Source of the DNA: Sabellastarte sp. h YS-2021
Taxonomy: Eukaryota; Annelida; Polychaeta; Sabellida; Sabellidae
Reading direction: 5' to 3'
DNA: 64,000 nt
NCBI GenBank assembly: GCA_964017235.1
Contig: OZ024933.1
Span: 62,664,255-62,728,254, forward strand
Below the pieces are notes generated by a model that was not told where the DNA came from, searched no databases, and saw nothing but the letters and a program-made list of their open reading frames with translations. Shown here piece after piece: positions 1 through 12,000 of the stretch. Within the stretch, counting starts at the first letter, position 1; each line of letters opens with the position of its first letter. Both the position numbers and the translations under genes were made by a program.

Positions 1-115
1 AACTTTAAAATTTCTTCAGATTGAAGGTTTGTTTCCAATATTTTAAGCACTCTCACCATTATACATACTGACAAGCGAGAGCGAGGCTGTAATTGTCCAT
101 CATCACCCATTGCCA
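1..115. repeat. Fragment of a short inverted-repeat element
   Basis: The first ~100 bases (TTTCTTCAGATTGAAGGTT, then CTGACAAGCGAGAGCGAGG, then TGTAATTGTCC) match, with scattered differences, the interior of the inverted-repeat element at 57087..57446 (around 57260..57360). Both copies run in the same direction. The left part of this copy lies outside the window. Confidence 0.5.
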
Positions 116-1872
116 CTGGACTAGAGAGTTGATTTTTTTTTATCTGTAATAGTATCTGTAATTCCATAATATGAAGACTTTTAATTACAGGGTACTGAAA
201 GAAAGTAAATAACTCTACATACGGGTGTTGTGGCAGTCGAGAGACATGGTTGTTAAGGGGTTAATATAGAGACTTCGCCCACAGGGTATTTGTATTGAAG
301 GCAAATATCATCATATTAAACAGTCACACCTATTTTCATTTCAGTACGTATCACAAAAAAAGAACCTTCCTACATTAAAACCTCCCTACCTCAGCATTAA
401 ATGCAGGGAATCTCTGAAGCCATGGCAGCAGATTATCTGTTGAGCTAAGCTCAAATATTTGCATTTTCCCCTCTCTATTAGATTAGTGTGTGTAAAGTAC
501 CCATTTAATCGTTGTTCAATGTACAAAGCACCCTTTGATGTAATTCAATAATGACGAGTGTTGGGACTTCTCAATCAATAAAATGCAATGACAAAGTCTT
601 TTCATCAACCCCCTTATACAATCTTCAGCTTTGCTATTACTAATCTATAAAATATAACTTGTACGCTAAAACATACAGCACAATAATAATAGAATTTGAC
701 ATGAGGCAGACAATGTGTATATGTTACTATGATACCAATGGCTAACATGTTAAGATATCAGACTGTCACTGAATATGAGTCCTGAGCTGTAATCACATAA
801 TTCACAGAAAAATCCAATTATACTGTCTCTTGACCTTCATGCATAATTCACAAATAAATCTCTCGTATAGTCACTAAAAATGTTAGGAGCATTCTGTAAT
901 GCTGGTTACTGAATGAATGCACAGCCTTTTGTTATTGAGCATCCTCACTTTATTGTTTTATATCAAATACCAATAGGAATGACTCCCTGTATCATTGTTA
1001 GAGTAACTCTCTGATTGTACACAGTACATGTGTACTAAAACTTCGGAACCAATGGAGGCTGAGATTTAAATTTTATTTACGGTTTTCTAATTTTTGTACT
1101 TGTTATTTTAACTATGCACTAAACGTTAAACCATTTCAGAGTCTATATACCAGATCGTGTGTAAGGAAAATTTCCTATGGCTTCATATCACCAATATACC
1201 ATATTCTCTTGTTGTTTTTGATCGACTTTTTTGCTAATACCTTTAACCCAAGTGTTTGGTATTTCAAACAAAGTGGACTTTAAAATATAAAGTGGAAATT
1301 GACATCTGTTTTCAAAGCAATACAAAAATATCTTGGTTCATCTCAACCAACATTGTTAGGCACTGATCTATCACTGCCAAGGTCAAATGTAAACAATTCA
1401 CTCTAAAGATATACATTGATTCACTGGTTAACCTTTTAGCTCAGGCATGACTAGCAAAACTTTGACCATGAATGACAATATCTACCAATGTAACATGGTA
1501 AATTGCTCTTTACAATGATATGCACTGGCTAACGTAATTTGAAATATAATTTTAGGAGGTCATTCTTTGGTCACAGAGTGTTTGTGTAATTTTGTAATAG
1601 TAGAGATCATTTGCAATCTCTTTAAATAATGGGATGATTTTAGACTCTATTTATATTACTGGCTGAGACGCATGTGTCCTCTTTTGTCCAAAGCAATTCA
1701 GCAAGATATACATAATTATGGTAATATTCTGCAAACTATTTGATTATAGGTTTTACTTACAAGACGAAGACTGGAAACCTTCAACATGACAGATTTCAAA
1801 ATGGGATATAGATGTCTTATTTACAGAATCGTTTTGAAGTGTGACATCTTCCAAAAGAAGAAAAATATAGCA
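116..1872. other. Non-coding stretch, nothing recognised
   Basis: AT-rich DNA with no convincing open frame and no repeat that I can match elsewhere in the window. By position it should be intron of the TTC28-like gene, downstream of the 3243..3515 exon in the direction of transcription. Confidence 0.5.
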
Positions 1873-2101
1873 TAGAGTAAGAAATCTAAAATTCGCCAGG
1901 AATCTAAAATTCGCCACCTCTAAAACCTTAGTTAATTTTATGAAGAAAATGATGTTTTTGTCTAAAAATTTGTATTTCTCAGTTCAAAAAGCCTTAATTT
2001 ACTATACATTCAACAAATCTCACCACAATTCATTTATTTTACTAGTATTTTCACATGTGGCGAATTTCAGATATGTGGCGAATTTTAGATTTCTTACTCT
2101 A
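1873..2101. mobile_element. Short inverted-repeat element (MITE) with doubled end motif
   Basis: The left arm begins TAGAGTAAGAAATCTAAAAT and the right arm ends GATTTCTTACTCTA, so the ends are near-perfect inverted repeats of about 40 bp. Each arm carries two direct copies of a motif close to AATCTAAAATTCGCCA. TA flanks both ends, as expected for a Tc1/mariner-type target duplication. There is no coding capacity. The size (~229 bp) and structure fit a non-autonomous DNA transposon; the superfamily is inference from the TA flanks alone. Confidence 0.75.
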
Positions 2102-3019
2102 CACCAAAATCTATTAACTACCCAAAACGCCATCTCAAACATTTAGAAAGCTGTGTTTGTATAAAACCCCCACATACAACAAAAGTTAAAAGAGTGTGTA
2201 AACTTCTTCAATTGTCCAACAAAGACACACATGTGACCCCTTGTATTCATAACTTAATGCTGGAAGGGTGAAACCTGCGCTACATTTGAAGTAAACTGCA
2301 TCATGTATCTTCACATGGTAGAACATTTATTCATGTCAATCAGGTTAGGATGGTTGAAGAATAGTAATAAAGTTGAACCCCTTTAAGTTGGTGCCTATTA
2401 ACTCAATACCGTTTAAAGCAGAAGTAAGACATCAGTTCCTTGGAAATGCTTTTGTCACTGGCATTCACCTCGTTATCTGGAGTATTTGCTTTTAAGGAGA
2501 AGTATTTTTTACCATCTTTTGTGACTTAACTTGCCCGATGGTTCAAATGTATAAAAAGTACTAGTATGAGTTATGACTCAAACAAATTTTGTTTCCCTGT
2601 AAGTAATCTTAAAGTTTACCTTATTTTTAAAGTTATACATCAATGTCACACTCATCTAGTAATGTGGCCTTACCCTATCCTCACTATTGCTATGTGTTGG
2701 CGGAACGAAACATAACGACCAAATGAGAACATTTTTTAAAGAAATATTCTTATCGGTACTACTGCGCCTATGATGAGTGCACATGCTTATAGACCCAGAA
2801 ACCCCATTTCACTTCACTCTAATTTTGGTTGCCAGAGAGCAAACATTGTTTTGCAATAAAAAATTTTTAATTATTCCCCAAATAGGCAGATTTTAAAACT
2901 ACATTGGTGATATCAAAATTTCAATCCTGTCTAATCTAAATTAAAACTTTCATTTTGACTATGCCCATATAAAATCTACCAAGATTTTAATTTTGCCTCT
3001 GATATGTGCATCATACTTA
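2102..3019. other. Non-coding stretch, nothing recognised
   Basis: Intronic by position. No open frame above background, no tandem repeat, and no match seen to other repeats in the window. Confidence 0.45.
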
Positions 3020-3085
3020 TTGCCAGATCCTATTGCATGCAGACTTCTGGCCTTGTCTATGGTGACCAATGATCTGTAATACCAA
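3020..3085 (-). pseudogene. Decayed partial copy of a TTC28-like exon (3' part)
   Basis: On the plus strand this stretch aligns with 3260..3325 of the neighbouring exon at about 80% by eye. Shared blocks are CCAG-TCCT, TGCAT-CAGAC, TGGCCTTGTC-AT, CCAATG and CTGTA. On the coding strand it still resembles the exon's IDKA..VCMQ.DLA segment, but the frame is broken: one extra base lies near the middle, about 6 bases are missing, and a TAG replaces a glutamine codon. Similarity stops near the place that corresponds to the exon's 3' end. It looks like the remains of a local duplication of host coding sequence, not a used exon. Confidence 0.7.
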
Positions 3086-3242
3086 GGTCTTGTGTATTAC
3101 CCAGTGTAATTAATACCCAGAGTTATCCCTGTAGATGTCCAGCTGATGACAACTTATTTATGTCAATTAATTAATCCGTTGGGACACCCAGAGCTTTTCC
3201 AGTTTGGCATTGCTTAACCTCTTCTATACTAACAACACCCAC

Positions 3243-3515
3243 CTAGTGACTTTGCAACAGCCAGGTCCTGCTGCATACAGACGATGGCCTTGTCAATATT
3301 TCCCAGTGCCCAATGGGCTGTACTCATGGCAGAGAAAACAGAACCGCGCAGCCGCAGACTGCAGGTACCGATACGCAGGGCGGACTCCAGCACACTGAGA
3401 GAGGCCTGGTAACAACCTGCAGACTGAAGCTCCTGTCCAATCACTGAGATCACCACAAATGGCGACTCCTCCAGGTGCATGGTCTGCAGTTGTGTGAAGA
3501 TCACACAAAACTTCT
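3243..3515 (-). CDS. TTC28: TTC28-like tetratricopeptide repeat protein, internal exon (273 bp)
   Basis: This exon encodes about 91 residues, starting E-KFCVIFTQLQTMHLEESP and ending MQQDLAVAKSLG. The segments SPFVVISVIGQEL and IGTCSLRLRGSVFSAMS closely match the N-terminal region of animal TTC28 as I remember it (SPFVVVSVVGQEL, IGTCSLKLRGSVFSALS). The second half, STAHWALGNIDKAIVCMQQDL, is a TPR helix pair with the usual A..LG...KA pattern. TTC28 is a very large TPR scaffold with a C-terminal CHAT domain, linked in mammals to the midbody and cytokinesis. On the coding strand the acceptor is a pyrimidine-rich tract ending TTTTAG and the donor is CTAG|GTGGGT. The exon is phase 1 at both ends, joins the 4679..4826 exon in frame, and would be skippable without a frameshift. 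No start codon is expected: this is an internal exon. Confidence 0.93.
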
Positions 3516-4678
3516 CTAAAATAAGAAAACAGAAAAAAAATTAAAAAGTTAAAGATACAATGGGGAGTAAGGTCATCAACTTCTAGCTTAGCTTATGATT
3601 TGCACCTGACTTGAGCTCACATAGAACTCCTATGGCAACAAAGAAGAAAAGTTTGTGCACAACATTAAAACAATCAAAGATACAATGAACAAAAAGATCA
3701 TCAAGTTGTAGCTTCTAAAGCTTTACAGAACATTAAAGGTTGTACAAAACTTTTCTGAAATAAGAATGAAAATATCTGGTTGTCGATTTGCTCTGAAAAG
3801 GAAGAATGATAAATTAGAGAAAACATAAAGAATAGAGTGTTAGAATTTTAAATCCATGTGCATGGTCTGGAGTTGTGCGAAGATTACTGAAAATATTTCT
3901 TGAACAAGGAAAACTAATAAAAAGTCAAAGGCCTTCAGAAGAAAATTCAAAGAGCAGAATTGTCAAATTGTACCTCCTAATGCTATGCAATAATGCAATT
4001 GTGTAATTATCTTGTAATGGCATCATTCTGTAATGAGTCCTCCTGTATACCTATTATTTGGAACTTGGGTTTCAATTTCAAAAACTAGATTTGCATATTT
4101 GTTTTTGTCAATCAATGGCTTGGTAATCATGGCATGAGATTACACGGACTACCATTGAGTAACCTTCCTATCATCCTGAGTTAGTTTCAGTTTATATTGT
4201 TACAGTTTGATAAGCTGAAGATAGATTCCTTATACTGTGAATACCATTACTCTGCTGACTAATATTGAAACGCAACTATTTCATAGCTGTGACCAATGAT
4301 CATGTTTCACCGCTAACCAGACATCAAGACGTAAAAGCCTTGATCAAACACAACCATATGCCCTCAGCAAAATGTAATAGCTGCATACTGCCATATCAGA
4401 GCACAGACAAGACTCAATTGCCTTTGATGTGTGACAGAGCTACCATTTTATTTGATTTTTAGTTTTCCAAAAAAGACACACCAGTAGACAAAGAACATTT
4501 TTTTACTTTTTCATGTATATTAAACCATATCAATATTATATTTTTCAATGCTAGCAAAGGTAGAAATATTTTCTGTGAGAGAGTTCAATGTGATATCACA
4601 AATGTACATTTAATACTACAGATATCATTTTTCAAAAATTTTAAAAATATTCTTTAACGTTATTACTCCACTACATAC
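3516..4678 (-). other. Intron between the two TTC28-like exons
   Basis: 1163 bp, with donor AAAG|GTATGT and acceptor TTTTAG on the minus strand. It contains degenerate internal repeats: a block around 3541..3600 (AAAGATACAATG..., then AAGGTCATCAACTTCTAGCTT) recurs at about 3665..3725, and more weakly near 3910..3990. This suggests old local tandem duplication. The exon-edge relic at 3853..3912 is part of the same pattern. Confidence 0.8.
3853..3912 (-). pseudogene. Decayed partial copy of a TTC28-like exon (5' edge)
   Basis: Plus-strand 3853..3912 resembles 3470..3535, the 5' edge of the 273-bp exon plus its acceptor region. Shared blocks are GTGCATGGTCTG-AGTTGTG-GAAGAT and, further on, AAGGAAAAC against AAGAAAAC. 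Identity is about 75-80% by eye. Nothing of the exon body follows on the coding strand, so the copy is truncated. A third, weaker echo of the acceptor side (GTACAAAACTTTTCTGAAATAAG) is at about 3733..3757. It cannot serve as a normal TPR exon. Confidence 0.6.
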
Positions 4679-4826
4679 CTTTGATGTGAGATTGGGCTGC
4701 AGCTTTGACCAATGCATCTAGGAGCTGCATGTTCTTTGGGTCCTGCTCCAGGCCCTGGGCTAAGGAAGCCAAAGACTCCGCCTCCTGACCAAGACATTGC
4801 AGGGCAGCCGCCTCTCTGATGTAAGC
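4679..4826 (-). CDS. TTC28: TTC28-like tetratricopeptide repeat protein, internal exon (148 bp)
   Basis: Read on the minus strand between TTTGTAG and GTATGTAG, this exon encodes 49 residues plus one base. It starts AYIREAAALQCLGQEAESLA, followed by a segment with GLEQDPKNMQLLDALVKAA. It lines up with the last helix pair of the N-terminal TPR block of TTC28 (remembered as AYYRQGVALQYLGRHADAL, then GLAQDPKSLQLL). The last base G plus AG of the next exon makes a glutamate codon, so the two exons join in frame as ..SHIK-E-KFCVIF... The exon starts in phase 0, so the preceding exon should end with a complete codon. That exon would encode the earlier part of the N-terminal TPR block and the start codon; I do not see it in this window. 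Other open frames over this stretch are shadows. Confidence 0.9.
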
Positions 4827-5100
4827 CTACAAACCACAAAGAGAAATGCACCGAGTTTTAATTTGCATACAACATACAAGGTCACATAGGAGACTTTATT
4901 ATGAGAACTTAAGCAATCTCACGGATTCAGTTCTGTAAGTGAACCTCTATTATCCAAAATAAGTTAGTAAAATTTAGATTGGATGATAGAAGAAATATAT
5001 AACTGAATGATTTATAATGTTTGATCATCTTTAAATTTTAGAAAACTGCTCAGCAATTTCTTGGAAAAGATATTTGAAATAATTGACACTTTAAATAACT

Positions 5101-8100
5101 AGATTGGGCCAACTCGGCGCCAACATATCCCCAGACAGGTCATCACTCACGCCACAGGTTTTGATCGGGAATTTTTTAAAACATAATTACCCATTATTAT
5201 ATGAACTTCAGCACATCAATCTACTCTGTTTATATCTCCCCAAGGAAGATGGTGTATCCCCAGACGCCGAATACATAACTCAAATTATATTTTCAATCTT
5301 CCTGCAATGATAACTCTAAACCTATTTTCAAAGTATTTAAATGATTGATGATTGAATGTCCATTCTAAAATAATAATCCCAAAAGAGCATATCTGTTTCT
5401 ATATTTGTTGACAAATAAAATATTATTTTTAACTCAACTCATCATATTTTTCAATCTTCCTTCAAAGTATTTAAATGATTGATGATTCAATGTCCATTCT
5501 AAAATTCATAATCCCAAAAGCGCATATCTGTTTCTATATTTGTTCACAAATAAAATATTATTTAAAAAAAAATTATTTATATTATTATTTTATTATATTT
5601 AGAATTTGCAAATTGTTTTCAGTTATTCATTTCCTCTATACCTATATATGTGGTCCATATATATGCAACCTAAATATGTGACACAATCTCAGTTCTGACT
5701 CCCCTTTGTGTTATATGTAATGAAGCCCACCACCTCCCACCCCCACCCCTCTCCCCTTCTCCACACCTCTCTCACTATTACACAAGATCTGCAACCCCAT
5801 TGAGTTCTTTGTTTCTCATCTGATATCATTAAATACCTTTGTTTATTTAGTGTCACTCAATATAGCTGGAGGTCCCAGAGGTGGGTGGGGGGAATCCGGG
5901 TGGGGGATGTGGGTTGAGCATAAATGGTAAACAAACAATCTATATAAAAGGGGTACTCAAATACAAAAAGAATTGAGAATTTTAAGTATGTGATTATCAA
6001 CTGAAATGAGTTCATAACTGTAGGAGCTGTGCCAAAATTAACTGAGGCAAGTTGAATAAAACTGGGCTAGTTGAGGGTTAAAAATCCCCTAGTTTTACTA
6101 CATAAGGATATAATTTCATTAATATTGGGACTTAAAGCTCACTTAAAGTGTCCATTTTGTCTACTTGAATATGTTTAACCAGTTTCATTTTAAAAAGTGA
6201 AAAACTCAGCAAGCAGAGGTATAACACACAAAAATAAGTTCTTAAAAGACTAAGATAGCCATAACATTATTAATATTCAAAATTTAAATAGACAGGCATT
6301 TCCTTTTAAAAATTCAAAGATTTCAGCTCTATAACCCACATAGTTTGACAGTTACTGGGCTTTAAAGTGGCATAATATCCATAAATTGGGTTTCTGTGGG
6401 CATTTTACAATTGTTAAAGAGACCTTAGCAATTAAACTACAGATCTGAAACTTTTTGGGGGACATACATAACAAACAAAAATTATATATAATACAGTTTA
6501 AGACTTGTCACACTAAGCATTTCCAAATAACAGGGCAAAATACGGAAAAAATGTCCAAAAAGGCACTTGGGCGAGTGTCTATGGCCCTCATACACAGGTT
6601 AAATGTCTACTAAAAACCTTGATTTTCGGCATATGTAAAAAGGACATAATAATGCATTCCCAGATGGGATTTCAGCTCCATCAATCACATAGTTTAACAG
6701 TTACAGGGCTTAAAGGTGGTAAAAAGTGCAAATATTGGGTCATTGTGGGCCTTTTAGAGATCTCGATGTGGCTTTCAAATTAAAGCTTCAGACTTAAAAT
6801 TTGTTACATACTAAGATTACACATAGAATATGTATCTAATAAAGTTTGAAACTTCTCAGACTTACCATTTCCAAGTTACAGAGCAAAATATGTGAAAAAT
6901 GTCTTAAAAGGGTCACTCAGGTGGGTGTTTAAGGTCCTCATACACAGGTTAAATGTCTACTTGAAGCCTTGATTTTTGGCACATGTAAAAAGAACATAAT
7001 AATGTATTCCCAGATGAGATTTCAGCTCTATCAGTCACATAGTTTAACAGTCACAGGCCTTAAAATTGGCAAAAAGTCCAAATACTGGGTCTTTATGGGG
7101 CCTTCTAGAGACCTAAATGTGGCCTTCAAATTAAAGCTTCAGACTTAAAATTTGTCACATACTAAGATTACACATAGAATATGCATCTAATACAGTTTGA
7201 AACTTCTTAGACTTACCATTTCCAAGTTACAGGGAAAAATATGTGAAAAATGTCTAAAAATGGTCACTCGGGTGGGGATTTATGGTCCTCATACACAGGT
7301 TAAATGTCTTCTTAAAGCCTTAATTTTTGGCACATATAAAAATAACATACTAATATCTTCTCAGATAAGATTTGAGCTCTATCAGTCACATAGTTTGACA
7401 GTCACAGGGCTTAAAAGTAGCAAAAAGTCCAAATATTGGGTCTTTGGGAGCCTTTTAGAGACCTCAATTTGACCTTCAAAATTAAAGCTTCAGACTTAAA
7501 ATCTGTTACATACTAAGATTACACACAGAATATATATCTAATACAGCTTGAAACTTCTCAGACTTACCATTTCCAAGTTACAGGGAAAAAGATGTGAAAA
7601 ATGTCTTATAAGGGTCACTCGGGTGGGTGTTTATGGTCCTGATACACAGGTTAACTGTCTATTAAAGGCCTAAATGTTGGGGCACATATAAGAAAACACA
7701 TAGATATATTCCCAGATGATATTTAACTTAGATGAGAGACATAGTTTGAAAGCTACAGTGCTTGAAAGTGGCAAAAAGTGCATAAATTGGGTCTCTGTGG
7801 GCACTTTTGAGACCTTAAGTCGACCCCTTTGGGTAAACCTACAGCCCTAAAATTTTCTACAGACAAGGATTACATATCAAAGTTATACCTAGCGCAGTTT
7901 GAGACTCATCAGAATTATCACTTCCAAATTATAGGGCAAAATATGTGAAAAGTATAGCAAAAAATCTCTAAGTGGGGGTATTTATGGGCCTCAAACACAA
8001 TTTTCTCAACTTAAAGTCATGATTTTTGGCACATGTACTAAGAACATATTAATGTGTTGTCAGGTAAAATTTCAGCCAGCTGAGCATCATAGTTTGTGAC

Positions 8101-8359
8101 CTACAGGGCTCTAAGTGGCCAAAAGTGCAATTTCTGACCTTAAGGTGGCCATAAGTTCTTTTTTACTAGGAGTTTAAGGTCACCTTAAAATAGGGATCTT
8201 CCTTTGGGCACCCTTAACATGTGTACCAAGTTTGAAAAAAAAATATTAATTTGTTTTTGAGTTATCGCGTCCACAAGGAAATTTCTACGGCGGCGGCGGC
8301 GGCGGCGGCGCGACGGACCTGAATCCAATATATCCCCGACTTTCGTCTGGGGATATAAT
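5101..8359 (+). mobile_element. 3.3-kb gene-free repeat with six ~350-bp units and a terminal hairpin, copy 1
   Basis: The element starts near AGATTGGGCCAACTCGGCGC. It carries ATATCCCCAGAC at 5125..5136 and ends with a hairpin whose arms are ATATCCCCGAC (8330..8340) and GTCTGGGGATAT (8345..8356), separated by TTTC. A ~145-bp direct duplication lies at about 5283..5570. Six degenerate units follow with the anchor TAGTTT at 6341, 6690, 7040, 7391, 7742 and 8090, a spacing of 348-351 bp. A CGG microsatellite of 7 units (8288..8310) precedes the hairpin. No open frame is credible. The second copy (52323..55625) is in the same orientation with unrelated flanks, so this is a mobile unit. The plan resembles non-autonomous Helentron-type elements, which is inference. 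Exact borders are uncertain by a few bases because flanks share AACT on the left. Confidence 0.85.
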
Positions 8360-8449
8360 TAGGACTATTCTTATTTTGAAATACTGATATATAATACCAC
8401 TGAGTCAGTGAAGGAATATATATAGAACGGATGAAGGCATCAGACTTAG

Positions 8450-9058
8450 GGCCAGTTACACATAGCTGAATGCGCCACAGATATAGGCCATGGTTCCATG
8501 GTAACTGGCAAGGGATGAGGGTGGGTCATGCAAAAGATCTATGGATCAGGTACGGATCTCCTACGGACCCCTACGGTGCCCCAAGGACAGACTTGCAGAT
8601 GAAAAGACTGCACAAAGGATTGGTCTTTTGACTGTTTTTTTAATATGCAAACCCTTTCCATGTCAGTCTGTAGCAGATCTGGTTAGATCTGGCAATGTTT
8701 TGGGGGATATTTGTTGGCGCGGAAGCATGAAAGGGATACCACAAGGACATCCAGGATAGGTTTATGACAATAAGCAAACTCACAGATGAGCTCCGGATGA
8801 GATACAGAAGAGCTACGGATACTAAGGTCCGTAAAGACTTTACGGAAAAAATCAAACAGTTTGAATTTTCCGTGATGGCCTAGGGATCTTATGTGATCCT
8901 TGACATGTCGCTACGGATCTCACATGGACATTACGGATGTTACGGATGACCCTACAGACACAAAATATGATCCATAAATCACTCAACATTTTCAAACATT
9001 TTCCAAATTAGAAAACCTGGCACGATCCGGCGGGTCATTTGTGAATGTGTAACTGGGG
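8450..9058 (+). mobile_element. Non-autonomous inverted-repeat element, CCAGTTACACA family, copy 1
   Basis: The element begins GGGCCAGTTACACATAGC and ends TGTGTAACTGGGG, giving ~13-bp terminal inverted repeats. The interior is rich in short CGGAT/ATCCG motifs (for example TACGGATCTCCTACGGACC). Two more copies are at 23785..24402 (inverted) and 58476..59040, with the same ends, a shared ACAAAGGATTGGTCTT block and a shared TGATCCATAAATCACTCAAC block. At ~600 bp it has no coding capacity. Superfamily unassigned; a 3-bp target duplication is possible but not clean. Confidence 0.82.
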
Positions 9059-12000
9059 TCTTACTAAAACCTCAAGTTAAAGCTCTATGTTTGACATACT
9101 GCACTTATTATCACTCTCCGTGCAAAATTTATCATATTATGTCACTGAGTACAGATTGGTATCTTGACAGTCCAATGACAATCCTCTCTCAGTATTTTGA
9201 TCTTGATCATGAATGATGAAACTCAGCTTTTAACCTGAGAAAATGATCGTTATATTTAAAACATGTAAGGTCATCATTCTCAATCATTTTGATAAACAAC
9301 AAAGTTGCTTTTTTGATTGTGGTATTAAACTATCAATGATGTAACAGAGCGTGAATGACCAGAACAGTTACAGGATTTATTTCAAAGTCATGGCTAACTT
9401 TAACAACTTTAAAAACACAGGATTTTCTGATCTTGTGGCACATCAAGATTTACTTCACTTCATAAGTAAATTCGACTTACACTGGTGCTACTTGTAGAGT
9501 CTACTGTGGCACATATTTTTCGACTTTTGGCACTTTTTAACCATTACTCTTCTGAGTGTTTCTCTATGAAATGTACATAGCAATGTGATAAAGGTTCCCC
9601 AAGTTATACAAAAGTGAAGAAATATGACCCTTGCTAGGCACAAAAGTGTCTTCAGTTATTGGTTTATGGGTGCCTTAGTTTCGAACAGTTAAGTAACATA
9701 GAGATGATATCTGTTTTTGGTTTTGGATCCAAAAATTAAGCTCACCATACACAAATACAAAATGATAAGGTGCCTGACTTAAAAGAAATGTTTCCAAATG
9801 AAATACACTTGGCAATCGTATCGGGAGAGTGTGAAAACAGTGTTAAAATTTGACATAGGTACGACAGAAAGCAGATGTCAGTTCACATGGGGCCCAGTAC
9901 TTATAATACAACCCTGGCTTTTCAAGCTATCTTATTACCAAACATTGTGGTTAATATTTCAATAACCCATACCTGATCAACAAAGGTCCTACTCACTGCT
10001 GTGTCTGGGGTGCTGTATTCAAAACTATAATCTTGTTTTTAAGTTTAAGTAAACAAAACCATCATGGAATGTTACATGATTCTAGGACCTTGAAGAGATA
10101 CTGATCAGTTTTACAGATAAAAACTATTCAGTTAAATAGATAAGATTAAAAAAAAAATTTTTTTTTTTATGAAGAAGAATTAACAAAGGAGATCAAATAG
10201 TCAACTTCGTGGTTTTTGTATTTTTTTCTATATTTTTCAAAAACTAGATTGCAAAATAAATTTTGGTACTTGCTTTTGGTGGACTCCAGGACATGTTTAA
10301 TATTGCCTGATTATTAATTTAAATGACTGGTTCTGTATCAGATGTCTGGGTTCTGATATCACATGCTAGTTGTCATTGATAACAGTATCATTATAATCCA
10401 TCTTTGGATGAAATTAATCATAATAATTCTCTGTTAATATTATAGTGTTTGTCAGCAATTCTGTTGTAACATCTGTTTCAAAATTACTATGTTTAAGAGA
10501 AGCAAAGTACTATAAATGCTTTATATCAGATGGTGGTCTATCTGAAATATAATAGTTACAAGGGCATTTAAAGGGAGCTTTGTCAACTATGTACTAAGCC
10601 TGTGTTTCCACAAGGCGACAAGCGATCAGCATGACTGAAACTGACAGCTTACAGGCATTAGTAAACCTGTACCACACACCACATATGGCAGCTGATCAGA
10701 AAACAAAAACCCTTAATGTATTCTTTGAAATTATACATTAAAACAATCTAAAAACTTTCTCACAACAACATGAATGTCCTATGTCCTTGGTATGACCACA
10801 AGAATATCGATGCCAAAGTTTAATATGTTAACACCTGGTCAGACTCGCATACCCACCACCATAGTCACCGTTCCCTGATGGATGCTATCTGGGTAATCGG
10901 CCTCTGCTTGGTTTTTAACTTTCCCTTTTCAGATTCCAGCGCATTAGATGATTTTCACCTATTTTGTACTTCATAAATGCTTCTATTGGTAATTTTACTT
11001 GATATTGATCTATTATTTACCAACAATCAGACAATACCAACTAATTTTACATGGAGGGAAACCTAGAATAGTAGTCGCAATCAGCTAACCTATCAGTTAA
11101 AGGGAAATACTTCAAATAAACTAATTCACATTGCGTGTAAGTTACTACTTTTCAACTTTAGATTTCAGTACTAAATGCCTAGTTAAAACCTGAAACACCT
11201 ATATGAGACCATTATTTTTAACTCATATATTACAATTAAGGTGTCTCTATTTGAGATATTTGGGATTAATTTGCTCTAATGACATTAGTTTTTTCCCACT
11301 TCTTGAACCTCTAGTCTTGTAACTATTTTATCAACATTACACCTAAGGTGAAATTACAACTGAAATACTGAGAAGTTATGTCATATTATATTCTCCCCCC
11401 ACACATACACACCAACTGTATGCTTCAGTCTGTATGTGACCTTTGCCTTGTCATACCCTGTCATTAGCAGTGAACCAGAGATCATAAAACATGACAACTA
11501 CCAAGTGTTTCCCCAATAACAAGTTCTTTGCCCTCATCAAACCACCTAGAACTACAGACGAATTGGGTTTTCTAGGATTACTGTTCACTGTATCATTAGT
11601 GATCTGACTAGCCTTGCTGAAGGCTTTCTTTGTACATGGGGGGAAACCTCTATATTAAGTTGCTTTTACATACGCTGGGTTTTACATCAACTCTATCTGT
11701 AAGTTAATATCTGCTAACCTGTAAAAGTACTTTATGAATACCAATCCTTTATGTACATGACTGTTTAAATTGGCTTTGGTACAAAGGTAAGCCTCAAGCC
11801 AGACTTCGATCAAGCCCTGGTATATGGAGTGTCCAATTCTCTCAGTCAGTGTGAAACAGCTGTGTACAAGACAAATAAATGAGTTCCTCACAATCCCTCA
11901 CTCTTAAATGTTATCAACATTAATGCTCCAAGTAACAATGTCTGGAGGAATTAATACCACAAAGAGTGATGCAGTTTCCAGTTCCGTAGGTTATTACATA

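Noticed and set aside
3293-3508. Second minus-strand open frame overlapping the TTC28-like exon
   Set aside because: Shadow frame; only the other frame gives TPR homology and joins the upstream exon in phase.
4663-4851. 62-codon minus-strand open frame over the 148-bp exon
   Set aside because: It is a different frame from the TPR-coding one and reads through the splice sites.
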